Shown here piece by piece: positions 35,009 to 43,505 of a stretch of DNA of 64,000 nucleotides (position 1 is its first letter; each line of letters starts with the position of its first letter). The translations under genes were made by a program, and so were the position numbers. Source of the DNA: Nocardia mangyaensis (GTDB taxonomy: Bacteria; Actinomycetota; Actinomycetes; Mycobacteriales; Mycobacteriaceae); contig NZ_CP018082.1 in assembly GCF_001886715.1 (NCBI RefSeq), positions 2,852,001 through 2,916,000 on the forward strand, read 5' to 3'. The notes under the pieces are model-generated. The model saw nothing but the letters and a program-made list of their open reading frames with translations, made no database searches and was not told where the DNA came from.

Positions 35009-35916
35009 CTAAGCGCGTGTCTCATGTCGCAGATCGGGCTTTCGCCAATTTCTTGTAGCAGGTCAACGTCGCTGCCAGGGTGAGGAACCCACAGTAGTGA
35101 GTCTCCTTGCGGTCGTAGCGGATCGAGAGCCGGTGATAGCCGCCGAGCCAGGCGATGGTGCGTTCGATGACCCAGCGGTGCCTGCCGAGGTGTTGACTCG
35201 ACTCGATTCCTTTGCGAGCGATTCGGACGCCGATGCCTCGATCCCGCACCCAGTGCCGCAGTTCGTGGTGGTCATATGCCTTGTCTGCGTGCAACTTTCC
35301 CGGCTTCCGTCGACGCGGACCGCGCTGGGAACGGATCGCTGGGATGGCTCGCACCAACGGTCGCAGGGCGGCGGCGTCAGGTGTGTTGGCCGCCGAGACC
35401 GCGACGGTCAACGGTGTCCCCGTCCGGTCCGACAGTACGTGCAGTTTCGAGCCCGACTTGCCCCGATCGACCGGATTCGGCTCGGTCATCGGGCCGCCTC
35501 TTTGCTCGAACCGACGCACCATCGACCAAGACGCGCGGCCAGTCGAGCAAACCCTCGCTGCCGAGCTCATCGAGCACGGCGCACTGTAGGCGCCGCCGTA
35601 GACCTGCCTCGGTCCAGGCGGTGAACCGGCGGTGCGCGGTCGGGACAGTGACCCCGAACGAGGGCGGCAGCATCCGCCACACACATCCGCTGGTCAACAC
35701 ATAGGCGACTGCGGTGAACACGGCCCGCTCATCGGTGGGTGCGGTACCGCCACCTTGGCGTCGTGGGGTGAACACCGGTAGCAGTGGCTCGACGAGCTCC
35801 CAGAGCTCATCGGGCACCAAACGCAACGACAGTTTGTCGGTCACGACCGAACATCATGTACGACAGCCGATTTCGCCCATGCCGCGACTACTGCCTACGA
35901 CATGAGACATCCTCTA
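35009..35916 (-). mobile_element. IS5-family insertion sequence
   Basis: Terminal inverted repeats TGTCTCATGTCG (35018-35029) and CGACATGAGACA (35898-35909) enclose two overlapping transposase frames on the minus strand. CTA occurs just outside both ends (CTAAGCGC left, CCTCTAG right), a possible target duplication. It sits between the F420/NADP reductase-like gene and the convergent CoA-transferase. Confidence 0.75.
35022..35844 (-). CDS. IS5-family transposase (two frames)
   Basis: The first frame (35844 to about 35470) encodes LSLRLVPDELWELVEPLLPV, DERAVFTAVAYVLTSGCVWRMLPPSFG and LLDWPRVLVDGASVRAKR with the first catalytic Asp. The second frame (about 35480 to 35022) continues GGPMTEPNPVDRGKSGSKLHVLSDRTGTPL, LHADKAYDHHELRHW with the second Asp, and RHRWVIERTIAWLGGYHRL with the Glu. 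The overlap at the RAKRGGPMTEP position is where elements of the IS427 group use programmed frameshifting, so the transposase may be functional. Confidence 0.88.
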
Positions 35917-35960
35917 GCACAACGAAATACAACCGTCGTGCCAAGAGCGCGCTTCGATGG

Positions 35961-36007
35961 AACTGACTGGGTCCACCTCGGCAATCCGAAGGTGGACCCA
36001 GTCAGTT
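35961..36007 (-). terminator. Terminator hairpin after the CoA-transferase gene
   Basis: AACTGACTGGGTCCACCT (35961-35978) pairs perfectly with AGGTGGACCCAGTCAGTT (35990-36007) around an 11-base loop, 7 bp past the stop of the minus-strand CoA-transferase. Confidence 0.85.
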
Positions 36008-36014
36008 GTCGTCG

Positions 36015-38444
36015 TCAGAAGTCCGAAGTAGGTGGCTGCAGGACGCCCTGTCCCACCATGCGCTCGACCTCGGCAGTCCCCAGCGCCAGTAGCTCCGCGC
36101 AGATGACAAGAGTGTCGCGGCCCATGGAGGGGGATTCCTGGATGGCAGGGATGTTGATGTGTCGTGAGAGGAACGGACGACGGACTGTGTTGAGTGGCTC
36201 GTCGAAACCGGGCTGCACCTGCTGCCCGAGATAGTCCCGTGCGACGAGTTGCGGGTTGTCCAGCAGCTCGGGCGGACGATTCATGACGCCGGCTGGAACG
36301 CCATGGGACTGGAGCAGCTCCATGATCTCGACGGGGGAGCGGTCCGTGGTCCATCGGTTGATGTGCGCGTTCAACTGCTCGCAGTTTGCCATTCGCGCTT
36401 CGGCGTCGGAGAACATCGGATCGGCGGACCATGCGGGATGGCCAATGGCTGAGCAGAAATTGGCCCAGTCAGCGTCGTCGCGAACGCAGATCACGCACCA
36501 GTCGTCCTCTCCGGCGCTCTGGAAGGCGCCCCAGGGGGCACCTGGGGCTCGGGTCAGGTCGAGTCCGACTGCTTCCCGGGCGAACTCGTGCGACAGCTGA
36601 TTGATCACCACCTCCGCCTGAGAAACGCGGATGTCTGCACCGTTGCCGTGATTCCGGCGCCGGATGAGGGCCGAGAGGATAGCCACGCTTGCGATGCGTG
36701 CTGCTGCATGGTCGGGGTAGACCGTCGTGGTGTCGCCGAAGCCGCTGGGATCGTCCGGGTACCGCCACAAGGAAGTCAAACCGGCCGCGCTTCTGACGCC
36801 GGGGCCGTAAGCGAGCCACGACGCCCAGTCGCCGGTGTCGCCGAATCCACTCGCTGACATCCATACGATCTGAGGGTTGACCGCCGCGAGTTCCGCGTAG
36901 CCGAGGCCCATGCGCTCGAGGGTGCCGGGCTTGAAGTTGGAGACGACAACGTCAGCCGAAACGGCGAGCTGCTTGACCAAGTCGCGTCCCTCAGGTGCCC
37001 GGGTGTCGACCCCGAAGCTCCTGCGGCCCCGGTTGCCAAGAGCGAAGTTCTTGGCGATGAGCGACCCCGGTTCGCTGCCACCGCGGTACTTGTCCGGGAA
37101 GGCGTTGTTCTCGATCTTGATGACGTCGGCGCCGAGGTCGGCGAAAAGCCGACCGACTTCGGCTCCGAAGACGATGCTTCCGAAGTCGATGACCCTGACG
37201 CCTGTCAGTGGAAGCGGGGCTGCTCCGCCGGCCAGCGTCTGTGGCGCATTCTCAGCACGAGGCGCAGTCTCCTCGCTGGAGTTCACAACGGCGCCCAGCG
37301 ATTGGTTGTGTTCGCCCGGGCGGGGCGCGCGGTGGCGGAATCCGATCCGCTCGCCGTCGATCTCCACGAATCCCGAAGGAATTAGGGCTTGAATGTCATC
37401 TTCGAGCTCGGCCTTGACGAAGGCGCCCCGTTGCGCGAAGTGGCGTTCCGCAGCTACCTCCGCGAGGCTGAGTACCGGAGCAATCGGGATACCGCGGGTC
37501 TGACCCTCTACCGCGAGGTCGGCCTTCGTCCGGTGCCGGAACAGCTCGATGTAGGCGCGCTCCAAAGCGTCCTTCTCTTGATCCCGGCCGAGAATGGTCT
37601 GGTACTTGGGATCGCTGAAGACCTCGGGTTCGCCCAGCCAACCGTACATCGCCTTCCACTGACCGGGCGCAAGGACCAGGCACCTGACGAACCCGTCGGC
37701 GCACGGGTAGATGGGGTAGGGCTTCGACTGCGGTCGGCCCCATTCTGAACTGTACGGGTCAGTCGGCGCCCCGGCGGTCTTCGTTCCAGCAGACGCGGTT
37801 CCTGCGGTTCCGAAGGGCGGATCGACGACCTCGATCGCGGCCTCGAACACTGAGAAGTCTATGTGGTCGCCGTGACCTCGCACCAACCGCTGGTAGTAAG
37901 CCGACAAAACTGCCCACGCTGCCTGGGCGGCACTCGAGTGATACGCCAGGTCGAAGGGGATGGTGGCGGGCTCACGTGGCCAAGCACCGGATCGGCTGAG
38001 CTGGCTGCCCATCGCGAGGTGGACCGCGTCGGTGGCTACGAAGTCGCTGTACGGCCCCGTGCTGCCGAAGTCGCTGACCGACAGCACGACCAGATGAGGG
38101 TAGAGCGCCAGCAGCCCCTCGGCCTCGATGGGATGGTCCGCGTACCTGTGTCCTGCCTGGATGAAGATGTCAGCTGATGCAAGCAGGGTGGAGAAGCGCT
38201 CGTCGTCGGCGAGATTTGAAGACTCCAGCGCGACGCTTGTCTTGTTGAAGTTCTCGACCAGGAACTGCAGGTTCGGCTCCGATTTCCGTCCCGTTACGGA
38301 CAAGCGGGTGGTATCGGATGACTCGACCTTGATGACATCGGCACCGAAGTCTCCAAGGATGCGACCAGTCATGTCGAGCAGACCATCGGTGAGCTCGACC
38401 ACGCGAACTCCAGCCAAGGGCAGATCTTCCATCTTGCTAGTCAT
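36015..38444 (-). CDS. Double-domain family III CoA-transferase
   Basis: 809 residues from ATG 38444 (GGAG 8 bp upstream). Two complete CaiB/BaiF domains in tandem: the first starts LPLAGVRVVELTDGLLDMTG and IKVESSDTTRL, the second (about residue 420) LPLTGVRVIDFGSIVFGAEV and IKIENNAFPDKYRG. In domain 1 the catalytic Asp position is kept (FVATDAVHLAMG); in domain 2 the corresponding place reads LAYGPGVRSAAG, with Gly instead of Asp, so only one half is likely to form the acyl-enzyme. Family III enzymes work as interlocked dimers, and this fused pair mimics a heterodimer. It probably transfers CoA to a pathway acid. Confidence 0.9.
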   Translation of the reverse strand: MTSKMEDLPLAGVRVVELTDGLLDMTGRILGDFGADVIKVESSDTTRLSVTGRKSEPNLQFLVENFNKTSVALESSNLADDERFSTLLASADIFIQAGHRYADHPIEAEGLLALYPHLVVLSVSDFGSTGPYSDFVATDAVHLAMGSQLSRSGAWPREPATIPFDLAYHSSAAQAAWAVLSAYYQRLVRGHGDHIDFSVFEAAIEVVDPPFGTAGTASAGTKTAGAPTDPYSSEWGRPQSKPYPIYPCADGFVRCLVLAPGQWKAMYGWLGEPEVFSDPKYQTILGRDQEKDALERAYIELFRHRTKADLAVEGQTRGIPIAPVLSLAEVAAERHFAQRGAFVKAELEDDIQALIPSGFVEIDGERIGFRHRAPRPGEHNQSLGAVVNSSEETAPRAENAPQTLAGGAAPLPLTGVRVIDFGSIVFGAEVGRLFADLGADVIKIENNAFPDKYRGGSEPGSLIAKNFALGNRGRRSFGVDTRAPEGRDLVKQLAVSADVVVSNFKPGTLERMGLGYAELAAVNPQIVWMSASGFGDTGDWASWLAYGPGVRSAAGLTSLWRYPDDPSGFGDTTTVYPDHAAARIASVAILSALIRRRNHGNGADIRVSQAEVVINQLSHEFAREAVGLDLTRAPGAPWGAFQSAGEDDWCVICVRDDADWANFCSAIGHPAWSADPMFSDAEARMANCEQLNAHINRWTTDRSPVEIMELLQSHGVPAGVMNRPPELLDNPQLVARDYLGQQVQPGFDEPLNTVRRPFLSRHINIPAIQESPSMGRDTLVICAELLALGTAEVERMVGQGVLQPPTSDF

Positions 38445-38515
38445 GCGAGGACTCCATCGTAAGGATTGTGAGAGGCGCTGACTGAGTACAGTCACTTTGA
38501 TGCTATAACAGTCTA

Positions 38516-38527
38516 GAGCGAGCGCTA
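38516..38527. promoter_or_regulatory. Regulon operator, proximal to CoA-transferase
   Basis: GAGCGAGCGCTA, one mismatch from the regulon palindrome, 72 bp upstream of the minus-strand CoA-transferase start. Confidence 0.55.
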
Positions 38528-38539
38528 TATACAATCTCA

Positions 38540-38551
38540 TATCGATCGCTA
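38540..38551. promoter_or_regulatory. Regulon operator, proximal to acyl-CoA dehydrogenase
   Basis: TATCGATCGCTA in the 18-mer ATATCGATCGCTAGATCG, 81 bp upstream of the plus-strand dehydrogenase. With the site at 38516 it makes two operators, 24 bp apart, for two divergent transcription units. Confidence 0.6.
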
Positions 38552-38631
38552 GATCGACACTGATGATACCGGCCGCTACTGTCGGATAAGAGCAGGTTGG
38601 CGGGGCGCTCACGGGTGCCCGAGGAGGACAA

Positions 38632-39750
38632 ATGGTTGCAGTTTTCAGCGAAGATCACGTGAGCCTGCGAGCGTCGATGAAGGGTCTGTTCGCTCAACAT
38701 TCCTCTGAGTCGGAAGTTCGCCGGCTCATGGCGACAGACGAAGGATATGACCCGGTGCTGTGGCGACAGCTTGCTGCTGGACAGGAGCTGCAGGGCCTTG
38801 TCGTGCCCGAGGAGTTCGGTGGGTCGGGTTACACCTGGGTCGAGCTCGGCGTGGTTCTGGAAGAGATGGGCAGAGCACTGTTCTGCGGGCCATACTTCTC
38901 CACGGTCGTGCTGGCTGCGACATGTCTGGTGGAAAGTGCTGATGAGTCGGCCCAAAAGGAATATCTCCCGCGAGTCGCATCGGGCGAGGCCATCGGATCG
39001 GTCGCATTCGTCGAGGCGTCAGGTCGCTGGGACGAGGCCGGCGTCACGATGGAGGCGAAGAAGGTCGCAGCCGGCTACGAGCTGACCGGCCAGAAGTTCT
39101 ACGTGCTCGACGGCCACGTGGCTGACTTCTTCGTCGTCGCGGCCCGCACGTCTGGCGAGATCTCGTTGTTCATCGTCGATCGGGAGTCTGCTGGCGTGTC
39201 CGCGCATCTCGAGGAGACCCTCGATCAGACGCGCAAGCTCGCGACGGTCACGTTCCACGATGCACCGGCGAGGCTTCTCGGAGCCGAGAACTCTGGATGG
39301 TCGATCCTGGGCCGTGTTCTCAAACTGGCCGGGATCGCGCTCGCTGCTGAGCAGGTAGGCGGCGCCCAGGCCTCGCTGGACATGGCCGTTGATTACGCAA
39401 AGACACGCATCCAGTTCGGCCAGCCGATCGGAGCGTTCCAAGCGATCAAGCACATGCTGGCCGACGTCATGCTGGAGGTTGAGTCTGCGCGGTCGGCCAT
39501 GCAGGTCGGTCTAGCCGCAGCGAGCGGTCATGAGGGTCTGGACCTCGACGAGATCTCCCCCCTGGTGCAGGCGTACTGCTCGGACGTGTTCGAGCTGGCG
39601 TCGCACCAGAACATCCAGGTGCATGGCGGGATGGGCTTCACGTGGGAGATGGCCCCGCATCTGTACTTCAAGCGAGCCAAGTCGATGGCTCTCTTCCTCG
39701 GCAACTCTGACTCTCATCGAGAGCAGGTGGCGAAGGCTCTCGGAGTCTGA
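38632..39750 (+). CDS. Acyl-CoA dehydrogenase, probable subunit of a heteromeric pair
   Basis: 372 residues. N-terminal FSEDHVSLRASMKGLFAQHS and VVPEEFGGSGYTWVELGVVLEEMGRALFCGP are typical of steroid-type FadE subunits. The C-terminal half has AEQVGGAQASLDMAVDYAKT, RIQFGQPIGAFQAIKHMLAD and VHGGMGFTWEMAPHLYFKRA, where Glu in TWE is the usual base position of this branch. The FAD/substrate loop normally reading TEPGAGSD is replaced by SVAFVEASGRWDEAG, which suggests that it relies on the following gene's subunit for a complete active site, as in alpha2beta2 dehydrogenases such as ChsE1-ChsE2. Confidence 0.9.
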   Translation: MVAVFSEDHVSLRASMKGLFAQHSSESEVRRLMATDEGYDPVLWRQLAAGQELQGLVVPEEFGGSGYTWVELGVVLEEMGRALFCGPYFSTVVLAATCLVESADESAQKEYLPRVASGEAIGSVAFVEASGRWDEAGVTMEAKKVAAGYELTGQKFYVLDGHVADFFVVAARTSGEISLFIVDRESAGVSAHLEETLDQTRKLATVTFHDAPARLLGAENSGWSILGRVLKLAGIALAAEQVGGAQASLDMAVDYAKTRIQFGQPIGAFQAIKHMLADVMLEVESARSAMQVGLAAASGHEGLDLDEISPLVQAYCSDVFELASHQNIQVHGGMGFTWEMAPHLYFKRAKSMALFLGNSDSHREQVAKALGV

Positions 39751-39804
39751 CCCGGCCTGGGCTCGACCGGCCACCGCTTACCATCGCACACAGGAGTATT
39801 CAGC

Positions 39805-41046
39805 ATGAGGAAAGACGCAGCAGCATCCGACAAGCTCCGCCACGAGGTCCGTACCTGGCTCTCCGAGCACTGGAAGGGCGTCGACGATCATCAGTGGCGT
39901 CTCGACGTCGTGCTGGCCGGGTGGGCGGTGCCCACCTTCCCCGAGAACGCCTACGGGCGCGGACTGGGCACGGCGCTTGCCCAGGTGGTCGGCGCGGAGT
40001 TCGAGGCGGTCGGAGCCCCGCGATCCTGCCAAGACCTAGGCATCAGCGCGGTGCACGGCTGGGTCCGCATGGTCGGTATGGCCGTGGCACGGTTTGGTGG
40101 GGCTCAGCTGCGGGAGACCTTCTTGCGCGATCTGCTGGCCGGCGAGGCAGATCACGGCGTGGCTCTCTATAGCGAGCCCGGCGCCGGATCGGATCTTGCC
40201 AGTCTGCAGACTAAAGCCACCCTCGTCGGGGATCATTGGGTCGTCAACGGGCAGAAGGTGTGGTCGTCGTCGGCGGCCGAATCCACGTGGGGCGTGCTGC
40301 TGGCTCGTACCGACGAGAACGTTCCCAAGCACCAGGGCATCAGCTTCTTCATTCTCCCGATGCGGCAGTCCGGCGTCGACATCAGACCGATCAAACAGAT
40401 CACGGGTGACTCGGAGTTCAGTGAAGTCTTCCTGACGGACGTTCGCGTGCCCGTAGAGAACATCGTCGGTGAGGTCAACGGCGGTTGGTCCGTGCTGCAG
40501 GAGGTTTTGGCAGCAGAGCGCGAGTGGTTGGGTGCCTACCTCGAGGCCGGCAATCGACCCGGCGTCAGGGCCGAAGAGCTGGATCGCTCCGGCATGGTCA
40601 GCAGCGAGGGCTCGGCAGATTTGATCGATGCGGCGCGCAACGCAGGGCGAGCCGATGATTCGGCTGTCCGTCAGGCCATCGCTCAGCTGCACACCTGGCG
40701 ACTCGTCCACCGTTGGAACAACGAGAGATTGATGTCTGGCGAGGGCGGCAGCAGCCCGGTTGCGGCGGCTGCGCTGGGCAAGCTTGCCTCCTCGCGGATT
40801 TTGCATGCGACCGGTCGGTACAAGGCACAGATGCTGGGGCCTGAGGCCATGATGTACGGGTCGAGCCACCGGGCGGGCGAGTCTGTGAACCGGGAGGTCA
40901 TGAACGCGTTCATCAACTCAGTAGGTGGCGGTTCGGATCAGATCCAGCGCAACATCATCAGTGAGCGGCTGCTGGGCTTGCCACGCGGGCATGCGCCTGA
41001 CCGCGGGGTGGCGTTCAAAGACATCAAGAAGTCAGCAGCCAGCTGA
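39805..41046 (+). CDS. Acyl-CoA dehydrogenase, partner of the previous gene
   Basis: 413 residues. FAD/substrate loop LYSEPGAGSDLASLQTKATL and NGQKVWSSSAAES are intact. The linker GEVNGGWSVLQEVLAAER and the C-terminal EAMMYGSSHRAGE and VGGGSDQIQRNIISERLLGL identify the FAD-binding end; a Gly occupies the place of the base in GGGSDQIQRN, so the base may come from the partner. The gene begins 54 bp after the stop of the previous one with a CAGGAG ribosome site. The two probably form a heterotetramer that dehydrogenates a ring- or branch-bearing acyl-CoA. Confidence 0.9.
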   Translation: MRKDAAASDKLRHEVRTWLSEHWKGVDDHQWRLDVVLAGWAVPTFPENAYGRGLGTALAQVVGAEFEAVGAPRSCQDLGISAVHGWVRMVGMAVARFGGAQLRETFLRDLLAGEADHGVALYSEPGAGSDLASLQTKATLVGDHWVVNGQKVWSSSAAESTWGVLLARTDENVPKHQGISFFILPMRQSGVDIRPIKQITGDSEFSEVFLTDVRVPVENIVGEVNGGWSVLQEVLAAEREWLGAYLEAGNRPGVRAEELDRSGMVSSEGSADLIDAARNAGRADDSAVRQAIAQLHTWRLVHRWNNERLMSGEGGSSPVAAAALGKLASSRILHATGRYKAQMLGPEAMMYGSSHRAGESVNREVMNAFINSVGGGSDQIQRNIISERLLGLPRGHAPDRGVAFKDIKKSAAS

Positions 41047-41109
41047 CCCAGCAGCCAGTCGGTGCAGAACCGTAGTTGACGGGAATGAATGTGACCGGCA
41101 TCATGTGTG

Positions 41110-41121
41110 TAGCGAACGCTA
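41110..41121. promoter_or_regulatory. Regulon operator before the crotonase-monooxygenase unit
   Basis: TAGCGAACGCTA, perfect palindrome, 18 bp upstream of ATG 41140 and directly beside a possible GTG start at 41122. The transcript is either nearly leaderless or starts inside the operator. Confidence 0.65.
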
Positions 41122-41139
41122 GTGAAAGTGAGTGGCTCG

Positions 41140-41943
41140 ATGAAGTATGGCGACCAGCTCGAGACGATGCGTCTCTCGCGAGACGGCGCGGTGGCAACGG
41201 TTACCTTCACGCGGCCGAACGAGATGAACCGGTTCGACGTGCCGCAGCACGCGGAGTTCGTCGAGGTTCTCCAGTACTTGCGTCGGGCCGAGGACGGTAT
41301 CCGCGTCGTGATCCTGGCCGCAGAGGGCAAGGCATTCTCCGCCGGGGGCGACGTCGGGAAGGTGCGCGAGGTGGCTGAGGACTTCGGCGCTCGAGCTAAA
41401 GCTGTCTCCGAAGGCCTTGAGCTGATGAATGAGCTCTTGTCTTTCCCGCTTCCCATCGTCACGGCTATCCAGGGTGCTGCCATGGGGCTTGGCGCGAACG
41501 TCGCTTTCGCGACCGACATCGTGGTCGCATGGCGCCAAGCGAAGCTGGCTGATCCGCACGTCAAGATCGGCCTCGTCGCGGGAGATGGCGGTGCGGTCGT
41601 CTGGCCGATCTCCGCGGGCATCCTGCGTGCCAAGCGGCACCTGCTAACGGGTGATCCAATCACTGCGGAAGAAGGGTATGCGTTCGGCCTGGTGACAGAT
41701 CTGGTCGACAGTCCCGAGGACGTTATTCCCCGTGCTCAGGAGCTCGCAATCAAAATTGCCTCCCTTCCGCCCCTTGCCGTCCAGGGAACCAAGGCGGCGT
41801 TGAATCGACTTCTCGGCCAGCGCGCCGGACAGGTTTTGGAGCTGAGCCTGCAGCTCGAGGGCATGACGATGTCGTCACGCGACTTCGTCGAGGCCGCGAC
41901 GGCATTCATGGAGAAGCGCCCCGGTGTTTACACAGGCACGTGA
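41140..41943 (+). CDS. Enoyl-CoA hydratase/isomerase (crotonase family)
   Basis: 267 residues from ATG 41140 (an upstream in-frame GTG at 41122 is possible). Crotonase motifs: VTFTRPNEMNRFDVP, AFSAGGDVGKVRE (first oxyanion-hole region), IQGAAMGLGANVAFATDIVV, and VKIGLVAGDGGAVVWPISAG; the last has Asp (AGDGG) at the usual catalytic position. The stop overlaps the leader of the monooxygenase gene. It may act on a ring beta-diketone or enoyl-CoA; crotonases also carry out C-C hydrolysis of cyclic diketones. Confidence 0.9.
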   Translation: MKYGDQLETMRLSRDGAVATVTFTRPNEMNRFDVPQHAEFVEVLQYLRRAEDGIRVVILAAEGKAFSAGGDVGKVREVAEDFGARAKAVSEGLELMNELLSFPLPIVTAIQGAAMGLGANVAFATDIVVAWRQAKLADPHVKIGLVAGDGGAVVWPISAGILRAKRHLLTGDPITAEEGYAFGLVTDLVDSPEDVIPRAQELAIKIASLPPLAVQGTKAALNRLLGQRAGQVLELSLQLEGMTMSSRDFVEAATAFMEKRPGVYTGT

Positions 41944-41999
41944 AGTTGGCCGTTCCCACTACTTTGCTCAACTCCCAACAGGCCATGGAGGTCGCAAGC

Positions 42000-43223
42000 A
42001 TGACGATTCACAATGAAGCACCAGTCGCTGTTGAACGAGGGCTGTCAGATCCTGAGATCGTCGACAAGTGGGTTTCGGTCGCCCGATCCCTCGCTCCGCT
42101 CGTCGAGTCGGAAGTTGCTCGAGGCACCGAGGACAAGCTCGTAACGCGCAAGGTTGTACAGGCATGGAAGGACGCCGGCCTCTACAGGCTGCTCATTCCT
42201 ACTCGGCTTGGCGGTGAGGGGCTCGACAGTGCGTCCTATCTGACGGTCGCTGAGGAGATTTCGCGTCAAGACGCCTCGGCTGGCTGGACCTTTGCCATTC
42301 ACACGGTGGGTACGTTGTTCCCAGGCCTCCTGCTTCCCGAAAGCTCGTACCGCTTGATCATCGGTGACGACGCCGATCGGATCGCGTGCGGTTTCGCGTT
42401 CGGCAAGGTTCCCGGAACCGCACGTCCTGTGGACGGGGGCTACCTCGTCGTGTCCGAGCCAATGCCATTCGGATCCGGCACCCAACACGTCGATCGCGTG
42501 GCCAGCATGCTGTATCTCCTTGACAGCAATGGAGAAGAGGTCATCGGCGAAGACGGCAAGCCGGTCGTGGTCAACTCCTACATCGACCCCAGCAACATCG
42601 AGTGGCTTGGCAATTGGGACCCGGCGGGGCTTCAGGGAACCGGATCAGGTCACTACCGGGTCAAAGAGCACGTGCTGGAAGAAAAGTGGCTGTCAGTAGC
42701 CCCGGGCGAGCGGATTTCCGACCCGGTGTTCGGCCAAGGCTTCCTGCCTCTCGTGCACCTGCACCACTCATCTGTTGCTCTCGGCGTTGCCAAGCGGGCC
42801 ATCGAGGAGGTGGCCAAGTCGGCGAAGGGCCGTCGGCGCGGCGAGGTCGCTGCCTTGGACGAGAACGGAGTGTTCCAGAGCGATTTCGTCCGGATCGACT
42901 CGCTGTATCAGAGTGCTCGCGCATTCCTGCTGAGTGCGTATCAGCAGATTTGGCAGGCTGCCCTTCAGGGGCGGGTCACCGAGCAGCACACGGCGCGGGT
43001 GCAGCAGGCTGATCATTACGCTCATCGTGTGCTCCGGGACATCGTGTCGACTGCTTCGGTCTGGGCTGGTTCGGACGCCATCCCGAGGGACAATGTTTTT
43101 GCTCGGTTGACCAGAGACACTGCGGTCGCTTTGAACCATCTCATGCTCAGCCCTCATCAGACCGCGAACCTGGCCCCGGTGCTGCTCGCGGAGGCACAAA
43201 CGGGGTCGTCACGCACATCGTGA
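42000..43223 (+). CDS. Acyl-CoA-dehydrogenase-fold flavin monooxygenase (HsaA-like)
   Basis: 407 residues from ATG 42000, GGAGG 9 bp upstream. The sequence shows the group D two-component oxygenase pattern: WKDAGLYRLLIPTRLGGEGLD, AEEISRQDASAGWTFAIH, VDGGYLVVSEPMPFGSGTQH (instead of an acyl-CoA loop), NWDPAGLQGTGSGHYRV, and the C-terminal DNVFARLTRDTAVALNHLML. Such enzymes use FMNH2 or FADH2 supplied by a separate reductase, encoded here by the next gene, to hydroxylate rings or CoA-bound substrates. Without structure, hydroxylation and dehydrogenation cannot be fully separated. Confidence 0.88.
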   Translation: MTIHNEAPVAVERGLSDPEIVDKWVSVARSLAPLVESEVARGTEDKLVTRKVVQAWKDAGLYRLLIPTRLGGEGLDSASYLTVAEEISRQDASAGWTFAIHTVGTLFPGLLLPESSYRLIIGDDADRIACGFAFGKVPGTARPVDGGYLVVSEPMPFGSGTQHVDRVASMLYLLDSNGEEVIGEDGKPVVVNSYIDPSNIEWLGNWDPAGLQGTGSGHYRVKEHVLEEKWLSVAPGERISDPVFGQGFLPLVHLHHSSVALGVAKRAIEEVAKSAKGRRRGEVAALDENGVFQSDFVRIDSLYQSARAFLLSAYQQIWQAALQGRVTEQHTARVQQADHYAHRVLRDIVSTASVWAGSDAIPRDNVFARLTRDTAVALNHLMLSPHQTANLAPVLLAEAQTGSSRTS

Positions 43224-43505
43224 GCCAAGTGACTCGAGTGGATCGTTCGGCGGCGGCGGCCCGCTCGGCGCCCTCGCTGAACGAGAGTGCTCGGACGCGG
43301 GTCGGCCCGGGGCGTGGGGCTGCATCTACCGACCGCTAGAACGCGAAGCTCCCGAAGGCGGACCAGTATCGGCCGCGGTGGAAGGATTGGACAGCTGATC
43401 GATGAGCAAAGTGAAGAAGGGTGTGCAATGCGCTCAGGGCGCCACGTACTCCGGTCGGGGCCGTACGCGAAGGAACACGCGCGCGCTGATGGGGTCGGTG
43501 CCCTC

